64,000 nt of DNA from Paenibacillus contaminans (GTDB lineage: Bacteria > Bacillota > Bacilli > Paenibacillales > NBRC-103111). The stretch covers positions 49,374-113,373 of the forward strand of contig NZ_QMFB01000031.1 in the NCBI RefSeq assembly GCF_003285015.1, written 5' to 3'. The position numbers and the translations under genes are program-made. The stretch's first letter is position 1. Each line of letters opens with the position of its first letter. Of this stretch, positions 35,008 to 43,440 are shown one piece after another. Below the pieces are notes generated by a model. The model saw only the letters and a program-made list of their open reading frames with translations. It was not told the origin of the DNA and ran no database searches.

Positions 35008-35036
35008 ATTATATGCAAAAGCGCACATTGTTGCAA
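35008..35036 (-). promoter_or_regulatory. SigA promoter of pheST
   Basis: TTGCAA (35036-35031), 17-nt spacer, TATAAT (35013-35008) on the minus strand. It is ideally placed at the start of the T-box leader. Confidence 0.8.
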
Positions 35037-35237
35037 GCTTTGAGCGGCAATACGGCCGCGAAACCCCGGAAAATCCGCTAACCGAGCGCTCGTATAAGCT
35101 TCGGAAGCCGCTTTTCGGCAATATCCGGCTTTTCGAAAGCGCTGCGAAAAACAGCTTAACGCGCGGAAGGCCCCCGCCCGCCGGACGAGGACCTTCCCGT
35201 TTGCGCCGCTTCTATCGCGCACATTTGACGTTAAAAG

Positions 35238-35360
35238 TTAGCAGCCGCAGCTAAACCCCCCCATGCATGCGCAAGCTACGATAACAAGCAGGATGAAGAG
35301 CACCAGAATGACGCCGGTCGAAGTAAAACCACCGAAACCAAGTCCTGCAACATTGCCCAT
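35238..35360 (-). CDS. YjcZ family sporulation-type small protein
   Basis: 40 residues from an ATG at 35360 (AGGGTGG ribosome site). It begins MGNVAGLGFGGFTSTGVILVLFILLVIV, one hydrophobic helix, and ends with cysteines (ACACMGGFSCGC). The F-x-LIVVLFILLII-like core is that of the YjcZ/YrrB-type short proteins found in spore-formers. A longer frame opens upstream but has no ribosome site. Location in the forespore or spore coat is inferred from family only. Confidence 0.75.
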   Translation of the reverse strand: MGNVAGLGFGGFTSTGVILVLFILLVIVACACMGGFSCGC

Positions 35361-35465
35361 TTGTTCATCCACCCTTCGTGTAATGTTATTAGTAGACGCA
35401 TGACATCCTACGTTGAAAACGCCCTGAAGGATTGGGTGTCTCCCCATTTGCCGCAAAAATATACT

Positions 35466-36032
35466 CTATCTCCGCCTTCTTTTTGACCCGGTGAATACGA
35501 TATAAGACGCGACTCCCAGCAAAATGGCTCCTATAAGGATGTACCAGCCCGTAAAATCCGGATCGGCTTGCCTGTTTTCGAGAGACGGCAGCTTCCCTTC
35601 CTTCAATAGGCTCAAATCCTCCGCCGCATTCGAGATCAGCTTCGTTCTGTCGCACATATTCGTCACCAGCCGGTCGTTATCGCTGTATGCGTAGACCAAA
35701 TATTGTTTGCCTTTCTCGAAGCCGAAGCCGCAGCTTGCGCCGTCCCTCGCCGTGTAAACGAGTTGAGTTTTGCCGAGCTCCCCTTTCCACACCTTATCCA
35801 CTTCAATTTTCACTTCCACAGGGTCGGCCGACGAACGGAGCAAGCCCCCGCTCGTTTTTACGCTTACCGCCTTACCGGAAAAAACGGCCGCCTTCTTCTG
35901 CAGCTCTTCTTGAACGGAATTCGGACCCGCGCATGAACAGGCAAATCCCTTTTGCGGATGAATCATGTGCCATGATGCGAAAAACGCCGTAAACAGAATG
36001 ATCTGAAGCGCGGTTATTGCGGCCTTTTTCAT
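35466..36032 (-). CDS. Secreted, membrane-anchored protein with TIMP/NTR-like Cys-rich domain
   Basis: 188 residues. Signal peptide at 1-32 (LQIILFTAFFASWHM), then CSCAGPNSVQEELQKKAAVFSGKAVSV, a pattern resembling the N-terminus of netrin/TIMP (NTR) modules, where a Cys-x-Cys starts the mature chain. VDKVWKGEL, CGFGFEKGKQYLVYAY and NMCDRTKLI continue it. A C-terminal membrane helix (WYILIGAILLGVASYIVF) ends in KRRRR, so the domain faces outside. Bacterial members have no established function; protease inhibition should not be assumed. Confidence 0.72.
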   Translation of the reverse strand: MKKAAITALQIILFTAFFASWHMIHPQKGFACSCAGPNSVQEELQKKAAVFSGKAVSVKTSGGLLRSSADPVEVKIEVDKVWKGELGKTQLVYTARDGASCGFGFEKGKQYLVYAYSDNDRLVTNMCDRTKLISNAAEDLSLLKEGKLPSLENRQADPDFTGWYILIGAILLGVASYIVFTGSKRRRR

Positions 36033-36532
36033 ACGTTATCCCCCCTGTAACGTTTACGCCGGGCTTTTTCCTCCCGCTGCCTCTAAAGACGAAGCTCCGC
36101 GCTAAATTGTTTCATGAAAAGTGACGCGGAAATCGGCGACGCCCACTGATAATCACCTTTTCTTCACTAGCCCCCAAACGGCGAATTGCCGGCAGGCTCA
36201 GTAAACGTTGGCTTCACTTCCAATTGCATCAGACACGCTCCGTCACTTCATTTACAAAAATTCGCTCCTGCCTCGATCGGATTACCATCCTCTTTTTACC
36301 GGCATTTCAAAAGAAAAACGCCTCGCGGCGTTTCCAAATACGATATCGATTTGCGTTGTCGCTTTTGACCGGTGACTATACGTTTGATGGGCTGCCGTAG
36401 AAGCAAGCCATCGCCATAGCGGCACTTCCAACCTTCGCGCCGCGCGTCTTTCCCGCAAGCGGGTATCCCGCGTTTTATGCCGGGACGGTAAGCTCGCAGC
36501 GCAGCCGCGCATTAACCGTCCCGCATTTATTT
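36033..36532. other. Intergenic region with two inverted repeats
   Basis: No gene supported. It contains the terminator at 36311-36333 and an 8-bp inverted repeat GGGACGGT / ACCGTCCC (36482-36522) just after the dehydrogenase stop. Confidence 0.5.
36311..36333 (-). terminator. Terminator of the catabolic operon
   Basis: On the minus strand AAACGCC and GGCGTTT flank GCGA and are followed by TTCTTTTG. It is about 200 nt past the stop of the dehydrogenase gene. Confidence 0.75.
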
Positions 36533-37543
36533 CTATACGGGCGCGAACTGCTCGGCGATTGCTTCGGCCCATCTTCTGTTCGCATCGATCGTACGACCGG
36601 CGTTGTGCGGCGTATGCACGACGTTATGACGGCCGATAAGCGGATCGTTCAGCGGGAGCGGCTCGATGTCGAAAACGTCGGCGGCCAAGCTGAGCTCGTC
36701 GTTGAGCACCCGTTCGCGAAGCGCCTCCATATCGCATATGCCTGCCCTTGTCGCGAGCACGACAAGGCATCCCTTAGGCAAAGCGCGGATATGCTCAGCC
36801 GTAACGAGTCCCTTCGTTTTCTCCGTCAGCGGGACCATCGGAGCGAAAATTTCGGCATCCGTGACAAGCCGGTCCAGATGATACTCCCTGCGCGTGTCGG
36901 CCCGATGAAAGCTCGGCTCGCTCGCAAACGGATCCCAAGCCGCCGTATCGGCGCCGAGAAAACTAACGAAGCTCGCATACCGGCTGGCGATATTGCCCGC
37001 GCCGACGATCCGGACACGCTTGCCCTCCACGGTGCCGTTCGCGAAATTAGGATCGTCGCCGAACTGCTGGCCTCTCGTGCCGGGTTTGCCGAGTCCGCCG
37101 GCAGGCTCGTAAGCCCAAGTCTCGTGGCTCGCAATCATGTCCCGATAAGTTTGCGGAATACGCCGCAATCCGCACAGCGTAAGCGCAAGCGCGAATTCGG
37201 AGACGGACTGTCCCCAGAAGCCTTCGCTTCGGTGCATATATACGCGTACTCCCCGCGTAACAAGCTCTTCGCGCATTTCCGCCGTAATGCCAGGACCGTA
37301 CAGAACGGTTTCGCGCAAATCCGTAAACCTGCTTATGCAGTCTTCCGTCACCGGTACGTATATAGACACGAGCCGCTCCACGCCGCGGCAATCCCCGACG
37401 ATTTCACCCAGCTTCCGATCATCGCCATGCTCCAACCGAACAAACTCGACCGCGCCCTGCGCTTCCCACAGCGCGCGAAAATGATCCGCAGCAAATGGCC
37501 AAATGGCCTCGAACCGCGGGTGTACGACAATAACGCTTCTCAT
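36533..37543 (-). CDS. D-isomer-specific 2-hydroxyacid dehydrogenase
   Basis: 336 residues from an ATG at 37543 that overlaps the preceding stop (ATGA). Rossmann NAD-binding domain with VRIVGAGNIASRYASFVSFLGA near residue 175. Catalytic residues fit the family: Arg in LATRAGICD near 262, Glu in DVFDIEPLP near 290, His in NVVHTPHNAG near 308. The variant GAGNIASR replaces the usual GxGxxG. It probably reduces or oxidises a sugar-derived 2-keto/2-hydroxy acid. It is last of a three-gene operon with DUF6807 and a Gfo/Idh oxidoreductase. Confidence 0.9.
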   Translation of the reverse strand: MRSVIVVHPRFEAIWPFAADHFRALWEAQGAVEFVRLEHGDDRKLGEIVGDCRGVERLVSIYVPVTEDCISRFTDLRETVLYGPGITAEMREELVTRGVRVYMHRSEGFWGQSVSEFALALTLCGLRRIPQTYRDMIASHETWAYEPAGGLGKPGTRGQQFGDDPNFANGTVEGKRVRIVGAGNIASRYASFVSFLGADTAAWDPFASEPSFHRADTRREYHLDRLVTDAEIFAPMVPLTEKTKGLVTAEHIRALPKGCLVVLATRAGICDMEALRERVLNDELSLAADVFDIEPLPLNDPLIGRHNVVHTPHNAGRTIDANRRWAEAIAEQFAPV

Positions 37544-38397
37544 CGTCCTTCCCCTCCCGCAAATTGATTCCAGCTTTCTTGAACGCGCTCCGCATTCGTC
37601 CGTCCGATAAACACGAACGCGCGGTGTCTGTACGCCGCCGATTGTCCTTGGGCGATTCGCCAATCGCCGGAAATGCAGCGGCTCGGCGCGATGCCCAGCT
37701 CCCCGTCGACCCGCCAGCGTACCGGATGCTCCGGATTGCCGGGATGGTCCATAAGCGCGATGCCGGACCAGTCATCCCTTTCCTCGATCGGCATGCTAAC
37801 CGCCACCCACCTTGCAGGCTGCGCTTCCGCATCCCGATTCGCCTGTCCGCTATCGTTTACAGCTTCGCCGCCCTCCTCGCGACGGAACGGCATCCGCAGG
37901 AACAATCCGCCGTACGAATGTTGCCCGAACACAATATCCGTCTGCGCATGCAGCGTCCAAACCAGATCGAGATGATAGCCGGAGCCGAGATCTTCAAGCG
38001 ACCATTCCTGCTTCTCGATCAGCATCGTTTCGCCGTCAGGACTGTGCCATTCCGTTTCTACCTGCCAGCGCGCCTTATTCCCTTCGGTCCACGGCACTTC
38101 AAGCGGCTTCGGATGAAACGAGCCGTCGGTCGCATTGCCGCGCAGCCCCTCCTCCCAAAACCCTACGCCATTCACCTTGTTCAATCCCACGTATAAGCCA
38201 TGCTGCCACGGGTGGTGGGACGGTGCGTTCTCGGTCAGCGTTCCGATACCGTCGGGGCCGGTAATCGGGTGTATGAAAGGCCGTGTGTGCGCGGCCGCTT
38301 GCTGCACCGCGATCGGCTCCTCCTGCCCGCTGCGGTAGATGGAAATCCGCTCCGGCGAATGTATCGCGTAAAGCGTCGCGTCTTTCGTTTGCTTCAT
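37540..38397 (-). CDS. DUF6807 (PmoA-like) family protein
   Basis: 285 residues. The hallmark is HHPWQHGLYVGLNKVNGVGFWEE near residue 62, matching the HH...G...VNGxxFW pattern of the family annotated as PmoA/DUF6807. GQHSYGGLFLRMP near 160 and ALMDHPGNPEHPVRW near 215 are further conserved blocks. These proteins are beta-sandwiches that frequently travel with Gfo/Idh/MocA oxidoreductases in carbohydrate loci; they are not methane monooxygenase subunits. The start follows AGGAGAGC. The first 17 codons are duplicated upstream in the 98-bp tandem repeat. Confidence 0.82.
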   Translation of the reverse strand: MKQTKDATLYAIHSPERISIYRSGQEEPIAVQQAAAHTRPFIHPITGPDGIGTLTENAPSHHPWQHGLYVGLNKVNGVGFWEEGLRGNATDGSFHPKPLEVPWTEGNKARWQVETEWHSPDGETMLIEKQEWSLEDLGSGYHLDLVWTLHAQTDIVFGQHSYGGLFLRMPFRREEGGEAVNDSGQANRDAEAQPARWVAVSMPIEERDDWSGIALMDHPGNPEHPVRWRVDGELGIAPSRCISGDWRIAQGQSAAYRHRAFVFIGRTNAERVQESWNQFAGGEGR

Positions 38398-38544
38398 GCC
38401 TTTGCTCTCCTCTCGTGTTCAGCCGAACCGCGGTTTGTCGACGTGCGCTCCGGCGAATGTATCGCATAAAGCGCCGCGTCTTTCGTTTGCTTCATGCCCT
38501 TGCTATCCTCTCGTGTTCAGCCGAACCGCGGAATGTCGACGTGC
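38349..38544 (-). repeat. 98-bp tandem duplication across a gene junction
   Basis: 38349-38446 and 38447-38544 are about 93 percent alike by eye. Each copy holds the last codons of the oxidoreductase, a ribosome site, an ATG and the first codons of the DUF6807 gene. Confidence 0.9.
38394..38495 (-). CDS. 33-codon leader ORF created by the tandem duplication
   Basis: ATG at 38495 behind AGGATAGC. It starts MKQTKDAALYAIHSPER, nearly identical to the DUF6807 N-terminus, then runs into out-of-frame oxidoreductase sequence and stops at TGA (38396-38394), which overlaps the ATG of the true DUF6807 gene (ATGA type). It could be translated and couple ribosomes to the real start, or be a neutral relic. 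Confidence 0.45.
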   Translation of the reverse strand: MKQTKDAALYAIHSPERTSTNRGSAEHERRAKA

Positions 38545-39620
38545 GCGCCGCCCCGCATAGCCGATTCGTGCGCGCATATGCCCGCACACGTCCAATTCGC
38601 CGAAGTTATCGCATCCGGGAACGGACGGCGGCCTTCCACAATGCTCATTACAAACTCATGGGCGAGATGCGGGTGCGAGCCGCCGTGCCCGCTGCCTTGC
38701 TTGAAGGACAAATGCGTGTTGCCCGCATGGTCGTACACGCCCTCCGTCGTATATTTACGGATCGGCTCGGGCAGCAAATGGGCAAAATCCGGAATGCGCA
38801 CCCGATTTCCTTCCTCTCCCTTAAACACGATCGGCTCCTCGGCTTCCAGCCGCTGCCATTCGAAGCTCATCTTGTCGCCGTAAACGTCGAAGCTTTCGAC
38901 GTATTCGCGCGACGTTTCAAACAGCGATCGGGTCACTTCCATCGCGACCTCCGAGTCACGCAGCCGGAACAACGCCGATTCGACCGCGAACTGCGAGCCG
39001 TACTTGGACGCCAGCCGCTCTTCGATGCGACCGGAGCCGAAGCAGGCGACACTGCCGGCTTCCTTCCCCGACAATGCCAGCAGCGGCGACACCGCGTGCG
39101 TGGCGTAATGCATCGGCGGCAGCCCTTCCCAGTAGCCCGGCCAGCCGGCCATTTCCTGCTGATGGCAGCCGCGCAGAAACTGAATCCTGCCGAGCTTTCC
39201 GCTTTCGACAAGCTCTTTTACATAGAGGAACTCCCGCGTGTACACGGCTGTCTCCATCATCATGTACGTTCGGCCCGACGCCTTCTGCGCAGCGACGATG
39301 GCCAAACACTCCTCGATCGTCGTCGCCATCGGAACCGTGCAAGCCACATGCTTGCCGGCCTTCAAGGCCGCAATGCTCTGCGCCGCATGATCCGGAATCG
39401 GCGTGTTGATATGGACCGCATCCACTTCATCGTCCGCCAGAAGCTCCTCAAAGCTCGTGTACCGCTTTGCGATGCCGAAATGATCGCCGATTTCGTTCAG
39501 CTTTTTCTCGTTGCGCTGACAGATCGCAACCATCTCCGTATGCGGATGGTCCTGGTAAATCGGAATGAACTCCGCTCCGAAGCCAAGCCCCGCTATAGCC
39601 ATACGAATTTTTCTCCCCAT
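38517..39620 (-). CDS. Gfo/Idh/MocA family oxidoreductase
   Basis: 367 residues from an ATG at 39620 (GGGAGGG ribosome site). N-terminal Rossmann domain begins IRMAIAGLGFGAEFIPIY. HINTPIPDH and the CTVPMATTIEE segment (position of the EKP motif; here V-P, so the usual lysine is absent) occupy residues 80-105. The C-terminal alpha/beta domain has RGCHQQEMAGWPGYWEG and HATHAVSPLLAL with the conserved histidine near 190. The missing EKP lysine is a noteworthy departure. It heads an operon with DUF6807 and a 2-hydroxyacid dehydrogenase, likely for a modified sugar or inositol-like substrate. Confidence 0.88.
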   Translation of the reverse strand: MGRKIRMAIAGLGFGAEFIPIYQDHPHTEMVAICQRNEKKLNEIGDHFGIAKRYTSFEELLADDEVDAVHINTPIPDHAAQSIAALKAGKHVACTVPMATTIEECLAIVAAQKASGRTYMMMETAVYTREFLYVKELVESGKLGRIQFLRGCHQQEMAGWPGYWEGLPPMHYATHAVSPLLALSGKEAGSVACFGSGRIEERLASKYGSQFAVESALFRLRDSEVAMEVTRSLFETSREYVESFDVYGDKMSFEWQRLEAEEPIVFKGEEGNRVRIPDFAHLLPEPIRKYTTEGVYDHAGNTHLSFKQGSGHGGSHPHLAHEFVMSIVEGRRPFPDAITSANWTCAGICAHESAMRGGAHVDIPRFG

Positions 39621-39940
39621 AACTCCAGCCCTCCCATAATAGCGCTTTCTCAGAGCCATTATAGGCGATCGTTCACCGGCTTCACTTCTCCAAGCCTGTC
39701 GAATGTTTCTCAAAAACAGCTATGCTTTCCAGTTTTCCGGTCAAACCCGGGAATGGAAGGCTCGAATCCGATGAGAGAAATCCCTTTCCGCGCTCGTTCC
39801 AGGTTTCCGTATACTCGATATCGGTCAAATTTATTCCCGCCTTTGGTCCAGTTCCATCACCGCCGCCGGTCCGTTTCCCCTCGCCCCCGGTGCAAGTAAA
39901 ATACAACTATAAATGTCTTTGCGGAAGGTGATCGATAAAA

Positions 39941-40636
39941 ATGACGATGAAAAACAAACTTGCCGCTTACCGGCCCCTGCTTTGGCTGCTGGCGATTCCG
40001 GTTTTGAACGTTTTCTACGCCCTGCTGAATCACGGGAAAAACGGGGCGGGAAACCTCGTTACCGACCTCGATAACATCATCCCGTTCGAAGCGGCCTTCG
40101 CCGTTCCCTATTTGCTCTGGTATCCGTTCGTATTTCTTATGCTTGTCGCGATTTTCCTCAAAAACCGAAAGGCGTATTACCAAACGCTCATTACGCTTTG
40201 TGCGGGACTGATCGTTTCGTATGCGATTTACGCCGTTTTTCAAACGACCGTACCGCGGGCGCTCGTGACGGGGGATGGAGCCTTCGACAGCCTCGTCCGC
40301 TTTATTTATGCAACGGATCAACCGTACAACTGCTTCCCCAGCATCCACGTGCTGACGAGTTATTTGATCATTAAAGGAGTTTCGGCTAGCGGCAATTTCG
40401 GGAGGTTCACGCGTATCGCTGCAGGGGTTTTCAGCTGGACGATCATCGCTTCGACGCTGCTCATCAAGCAGCATGTCATCCTTGACGCGGCAGGCTCCAT
40501 CTTCCTGGTAGAGCTGCTGTTCCCGGTATTCGGGCTGTTGACGGGAATATTCGCGCGCCGGAGATCCGAAGCTGCAAGCGGCTTGCCGGGCAAGATGGCG
40601 CTGAAATCATCGGCCTCCACGAAAATTTCCGCTTAA
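39941..40636 (+). CDS. PAP2-type membrane phosphatase
   Basis: 231 residues, five or six membrane segments. The lipid phosphatase motif is readable as FPSIHV near residue 132 (C2 domain) and KQHVILDAAG near 180 (C3, with H and D). Members dephosphorylate lipid phosphates such as undecaprenyl pyrophosphate or act on phosphatidate; this sequence resembles the inositolphosphotransferase-like branch. The ATG at 39941 follows GGAAGG. It appears monocistronic and divergent from the catabolic operon. Confidence 0.85.
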   Translation: MTMKNKLAAYRPLLWLLAIPVLNVFYALLNHGKNGAGNLVTDLDNIIPFEAAFAVPYLLWYPFVFLMLVAIFLKNRKAYYQTLITLCAGLIVSYAIYAVFQTTVPRALVTGDGAFDSLVRFIYATDQPYNCFPSIHVLTSYLIIKGVSASGNFGRFTRIAAGVFSWTIIASTLLIKQHVILDAAGSIFLVELLFPVFGLLTGIFARRRSEAASGLPGKMALKSSASTKISA

Positions 40637-40842
40637 AAGCGCTCACGCTTGCGCCCCATACTAACGACAACGCAAGAAAGCAACCGTACCTAATGACTTT
40701 GCCCGGCCGGACTTCGCCAGACGATGTCCGGCTTTTGCATGCAGTGCGGCTTCGCAGCCGAAACGTTAATCAAGAAATCATGGTATACTGTTCGAAGATC
40801 ATATGCGCCGTAACGAAAGATCCCTTTAAACGGAGGTTACAA

Positions 40843-41763
40843 ATGAAGCTGGACCGGCTGCTCGCGATTACCATGCTGCTGCTGAACCGGAAACGGGTAA
40901 GCGGCAAAGAGTTGGCGGAGCGTTTCGAGGTGTCGCTGCGAACCGTGTACCGCGATATGGAGGCTATCAATCAAGCGGGGATTCCGATCGTCTCCTACGA
41001 CGGAGCCACGGGCGGCTATGAAATTATGGAGCACTACAGGCTCGACCGGCAATTTCTGTCGATCGGCGAGCTTTCCTCACTAGTGACGTCGCTGAAGGGG
41101 ATCCAAAGCGCGCTTGGCGAACAGGAAATGGGCGGCTTGCTGGAGAAGGTGGGCGCACTGGTCGCCCGTACGGAAAAGCAGCAGACGGACGCGGCCTCGG
41201 AAAATCTTCTAATCGATATTAATCCGTGGCGGAACGGAAATGCCGAGAAGCAAGTGTTCGCCGACCTGCGGCAAGCGGTCAAAAACAACAACTTGGTACG
41301 CTTCGGGTATATCAGCTCCGCAGGCGAAGAGAGCGAACGAATTCTGGAGCCTATGGGACTCGCGCTCAAATGGTTTTCCTGGTACGTATACGGATACTGC
41401 CGGTTACGCAAGGATTTTCGGACGTTCCGCTTATCCAGGATCAATGAGCTTCGGATCGAACTCGAAACGTTCGAACGGCGGCTCAATCCGCCTATTCCAC
41501 TTGAGCATTGGGAATTGCGAAGCCCCAAAATTCCCGTTCTCCTTCAGATGCCGCCGGCATTCAGGGGGAGGCTCGAAAATCATATACGGCACATCGAGAC
41601 GCTGGAGAATGGAAAATTACTCGTCCACGCCGAATTTCCGGACGAATCTTGGGTCGCCAATCTCCTGCTCAGTTTCGGCCCGGAGCTCAAGGTGCTCGAA
41701 CCCGATCCTATACGCTCCCGATTGCGGGAGCTTGCGCTAGGCGTAGCGGCGAATTACGAATAA
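40843..41763 (+). CDS. YafY-type transcriptional regulator (HTH + WYL)
   Basis: 306 residues from an ATG at 40843 behind CGGAGG. The longer frame upstream has no ribosome site. N-terminal winged HTH at 1-60 (VSGKELAERFEVSLRTVYRDMEAI). WYL domain at about 140-215, in which the W-Y-L triad appears as KWFSWYVYGYCRLR. A WCX-like C-terminus follows (ELKVLEPDPIRSRLRELA). WYL proteins bind small ligands or nucleic acids and control nearby genes. The aldo/keto reductase 134 nt downstream is the obvious candidate target. Confidence 0.9.
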   Translation: MKLDRLLAITMLLLNRKRVSGKELAERFEVSLRTVYRDMEAINQAGIPIVSYDGATGGYEIMEHYRLDRQFLSIGELSSLVTSLKGIQSALGEQEMGGLLEKVGALVARTEKQQTDAASENLLIDINPWRNGNAEKQVFADLRQAVKNNNLVRFGYISSAGEESERILEPMGLALKWFSWYVYGYCRLRKDFRTFRLSRINELRIELETFERRLNPPIPLEHWELRSPKIPVLLQMPPAFRGRLENHIRHIETLENGKLLVHAEFPDESWVANLLLSFGPELKVLEPDPIRSRLRELALGVAANYE

Positions 41764-41897
41764 ACCGGCTTTGGCCGGACTTCGGATCGTTTGCTTTATC
41801 CCGTTCGCTTGCGCTTAAGGCCGAGAAAATCTATAGTCAAAATGAGCGGCACCCGGCATAACAATCTTTCAATTTATGTTAACGAAGGAGTGATCCC

Positions 41898-42824
41898 ATG
41901 AAGTTTCGCAGACTTGGCGCGACGAATATGAAGGTTTCGGTCATCGGTTTAGGGACTTGGCAATTTGGAGGCGAGTGGGGCAAATCATACTCGCAGCAGG
42001 AAGTGAACGGCATTCTCGATCAAGCGAAGGCGCTCGGGATCAACCTGCTCGATACGGCGGAATGCTACGGCGATCACTTGTCCGAATCGCTGATCGGCGG
42101 GTATTTGCGCGAAGGCGGACGCGAGGATTGGGTCGTAGCGACGAAATTCGGCCACAAGTTCCACGGCCATCTGGAGCGTACGCAGCAATGGACGGCCGCC
42201 GACGTACAGGAGCAGCTCGATAGCTCGCTGAAGGCTTTGCAGACGGACTATATCGATTTATATCAATTCCACTCCGGCACGGATGAAATGTTCGACAACG
42301 ACGAGTTGTGGACGCTTCTCGATAAGCAGGTGCAAGCCGGCAAAATACGCCATCTCGGCATTTCGATCGGCAGCAACGACAATCTCCATCAAACCTCCTC
42401 CGCGAGCCGCGTGAACGCCAAGGCGATTCAGGTCGTTTACAACCGGCTCGACCGGCTGCCGGAGAACCGCGTGTTTCCTTCCTGCCAAGATCAGGATCTG
42501 GGCGTGCTCGCCCGCGTTCCGCTCGCCAGCGGCTACTTGAGCGGCAAATACAAGCCAGGCGCGGTCTTCGCCGAGAATGACGTCAGGCGGAGCCATGACG
42601 CAGCCAAGACGGCGGAGAAGCTGCGGTCGGTGGAGCAAATTCAGCGCAATGAAGTGCCTGAGGGCATGGATATGGCCAAATGGGCGTTAGCTTGGGTGCT
42701 GAAGCACGATGCCGTAACCTGCGTCATTCCGGGCTGCAAGGACGAAGCGCAGGTCGCAGCGAATGCCGCAGCGGTCGATTATGTGGCGGACACGCATCCG
42801 CAAGCTTGGAAAGAGCAAGAGTAA
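41898..42824 (+). CDS. Aldo/keto reductase
   Basis: 308 residues, ATG behind GAAGGAG. TIM-barrel AKR with the catalytic tetrad readable: Asp and Tyr in LLDTAECYGDHLSE near residue 50, Lys in VVATKFGH near 80, His in YQFHSG near 122. NADPH-binding end: ALAWVLKHDAVTCVIPGC near 265. It reduces aldehydes or ketones. The substrate is not identifiable. It is probably controlled by the WYL regulator upstream. Confidence 0.92.
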   Translation: MKFRRLGATNMKVSVIGLGTWQFGGEWGKSYSQQEVNGILDQAKALGINLLDTAECYGDHLSESLIGGYLREGGREDWVVATKFGHKFHGHLERTQQWTAADVQEQLDSSLKALQTDYIDLYQFHSGTDEMFDNDELWTLLDKQVQAGKIRHLGISIGSNDNLHQTSSASRVNAKAIQVVYNRLDRLPENRVFPSCQDQDLGVLARVPLASGYLSGKYKPGAVFAENDVRRSHDAAKTAEKLRSVEQIQRNEVPEGMDMAKWALAWVLKHDAVTCVIPGCKDEAQVAANAAAVDYVADTHPQAWKEQE

Positions 42825-42982
42825 GCGAAACCGTCTCGCGCGCCGATCCTGTAATTCGGCTCCTGCGATCGCCTTTTTTCGCCAATAACGCCTTATACGA
42901 TTTTTGACGCTATATGACGCTAGCGGTTACCGCACGCAGGTCTAAAAAACCGTTCCCGCGCGGTAAGCATCCCGATAAACTG

Positions 42983-43028
42983 AAAAACCCGTTCGCGCCT
43001 CATCGGAGGAGCGGGCGGGTTTTTATTT
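42983..43028. terminator. Bidirectional terminator between the AKR gene and ywbE
   Basis: AACCCG...CGGGTT with an inner GCGCCTC/GAGGAGC-type stem. AAAAA lies on the left and TTTTTATTTT on the right, between two convergent genes. Confidence 0.85.
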
Positions 43029-43057
43029 TGGACCGGTCATGCAGCTGACGCTGTCAT

Positions 43058-43258
43058 TTACGCGCCTGCAATAATTTCTTTGACCCGGCCGACCTGGCCG
43101 TCCGTAAGCCTTACTTTAATCCCGTGCGGGTGTGTCGGCGATTTGGTCAACAGCTCCTTGACGATGCCGCGGGTCAGCTTGCCGGTGCGCTGATCCTGCT
43201 TCAAAACTATGTTCACTTCGATGCCCGGCACGATATTCGTACGGATTTGCCCGTTCAT
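43058..43258 (-). CDS. ywbE: YwbE family protein
   Basis: 66 residues from an ATG at 43258 (GGGAGGAC ribosome site). IVPGIEVNIVLKQDQRTGKLT followed by GIVKELLTKSPTHPHGIKV and LTDGQVGRV matches the short YwbE family, a small beta-barrel, KOW-like protein. Function is not established; the pattern resembles nucleic-acid-associated SH3-like proteins. It stands alone between a bidirectional terminator and the ger promoter region. Confidence 0.88.
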   Translation of the reverse strand: MNGQIRTNIVPGIEVNIVLKQDQRTGKLTRGIVKELLTKSPTHPHGIKVRLTDGQVGRVKEIIAGA

Positions 43259-43372
43259 GCTAGTCCTCCCGTCCTTCATGCTGCGATGAAGAAGACGCGC
43301 TTCTCCTGTAGCAGTCTACCACATATCGTGGATGAACGAAAACGTTCGCTATCCCGCGTTTCCATAATTTGC

Positions 43373-43401
43373 GATAGATTGCGGACATTCCGGTCATAAT
43401 A
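43373..43401 (+). promoter_or_regulatory. Candidate SigG promoter of the germinant-receptor operon
   Basis: GATAG, 17-nt spacer, CATAATA. The -10 matches the SigG consensus CATnnTA and the -35 resembles GAATA. It lies 40 nt before the first ger gene; ger operons of Bacillus are forespore (SigG) genes. Confidence 0.55.
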
Positions 43402-43440
43402 CAAACAACCGATAATCCGCAAAACGAAGGAGAGCCGTTC

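Noticed and set aside
36482..36522. Terminator of the dehydrogenase gene at the GGGACGGT inverted repeat
   Set aside because: Only an 8-bp stem, a 25-nt loop and no U-tract; the hairpin at 36311-36333 with TTCTTTT is a better candidate.
37540..38397. Methane monooxygenase subunit (PmoA)
   Set aside because: The family name is a legacy label. The protein is soluble, without membrane helices, and sits in a sugar catabolic operon.
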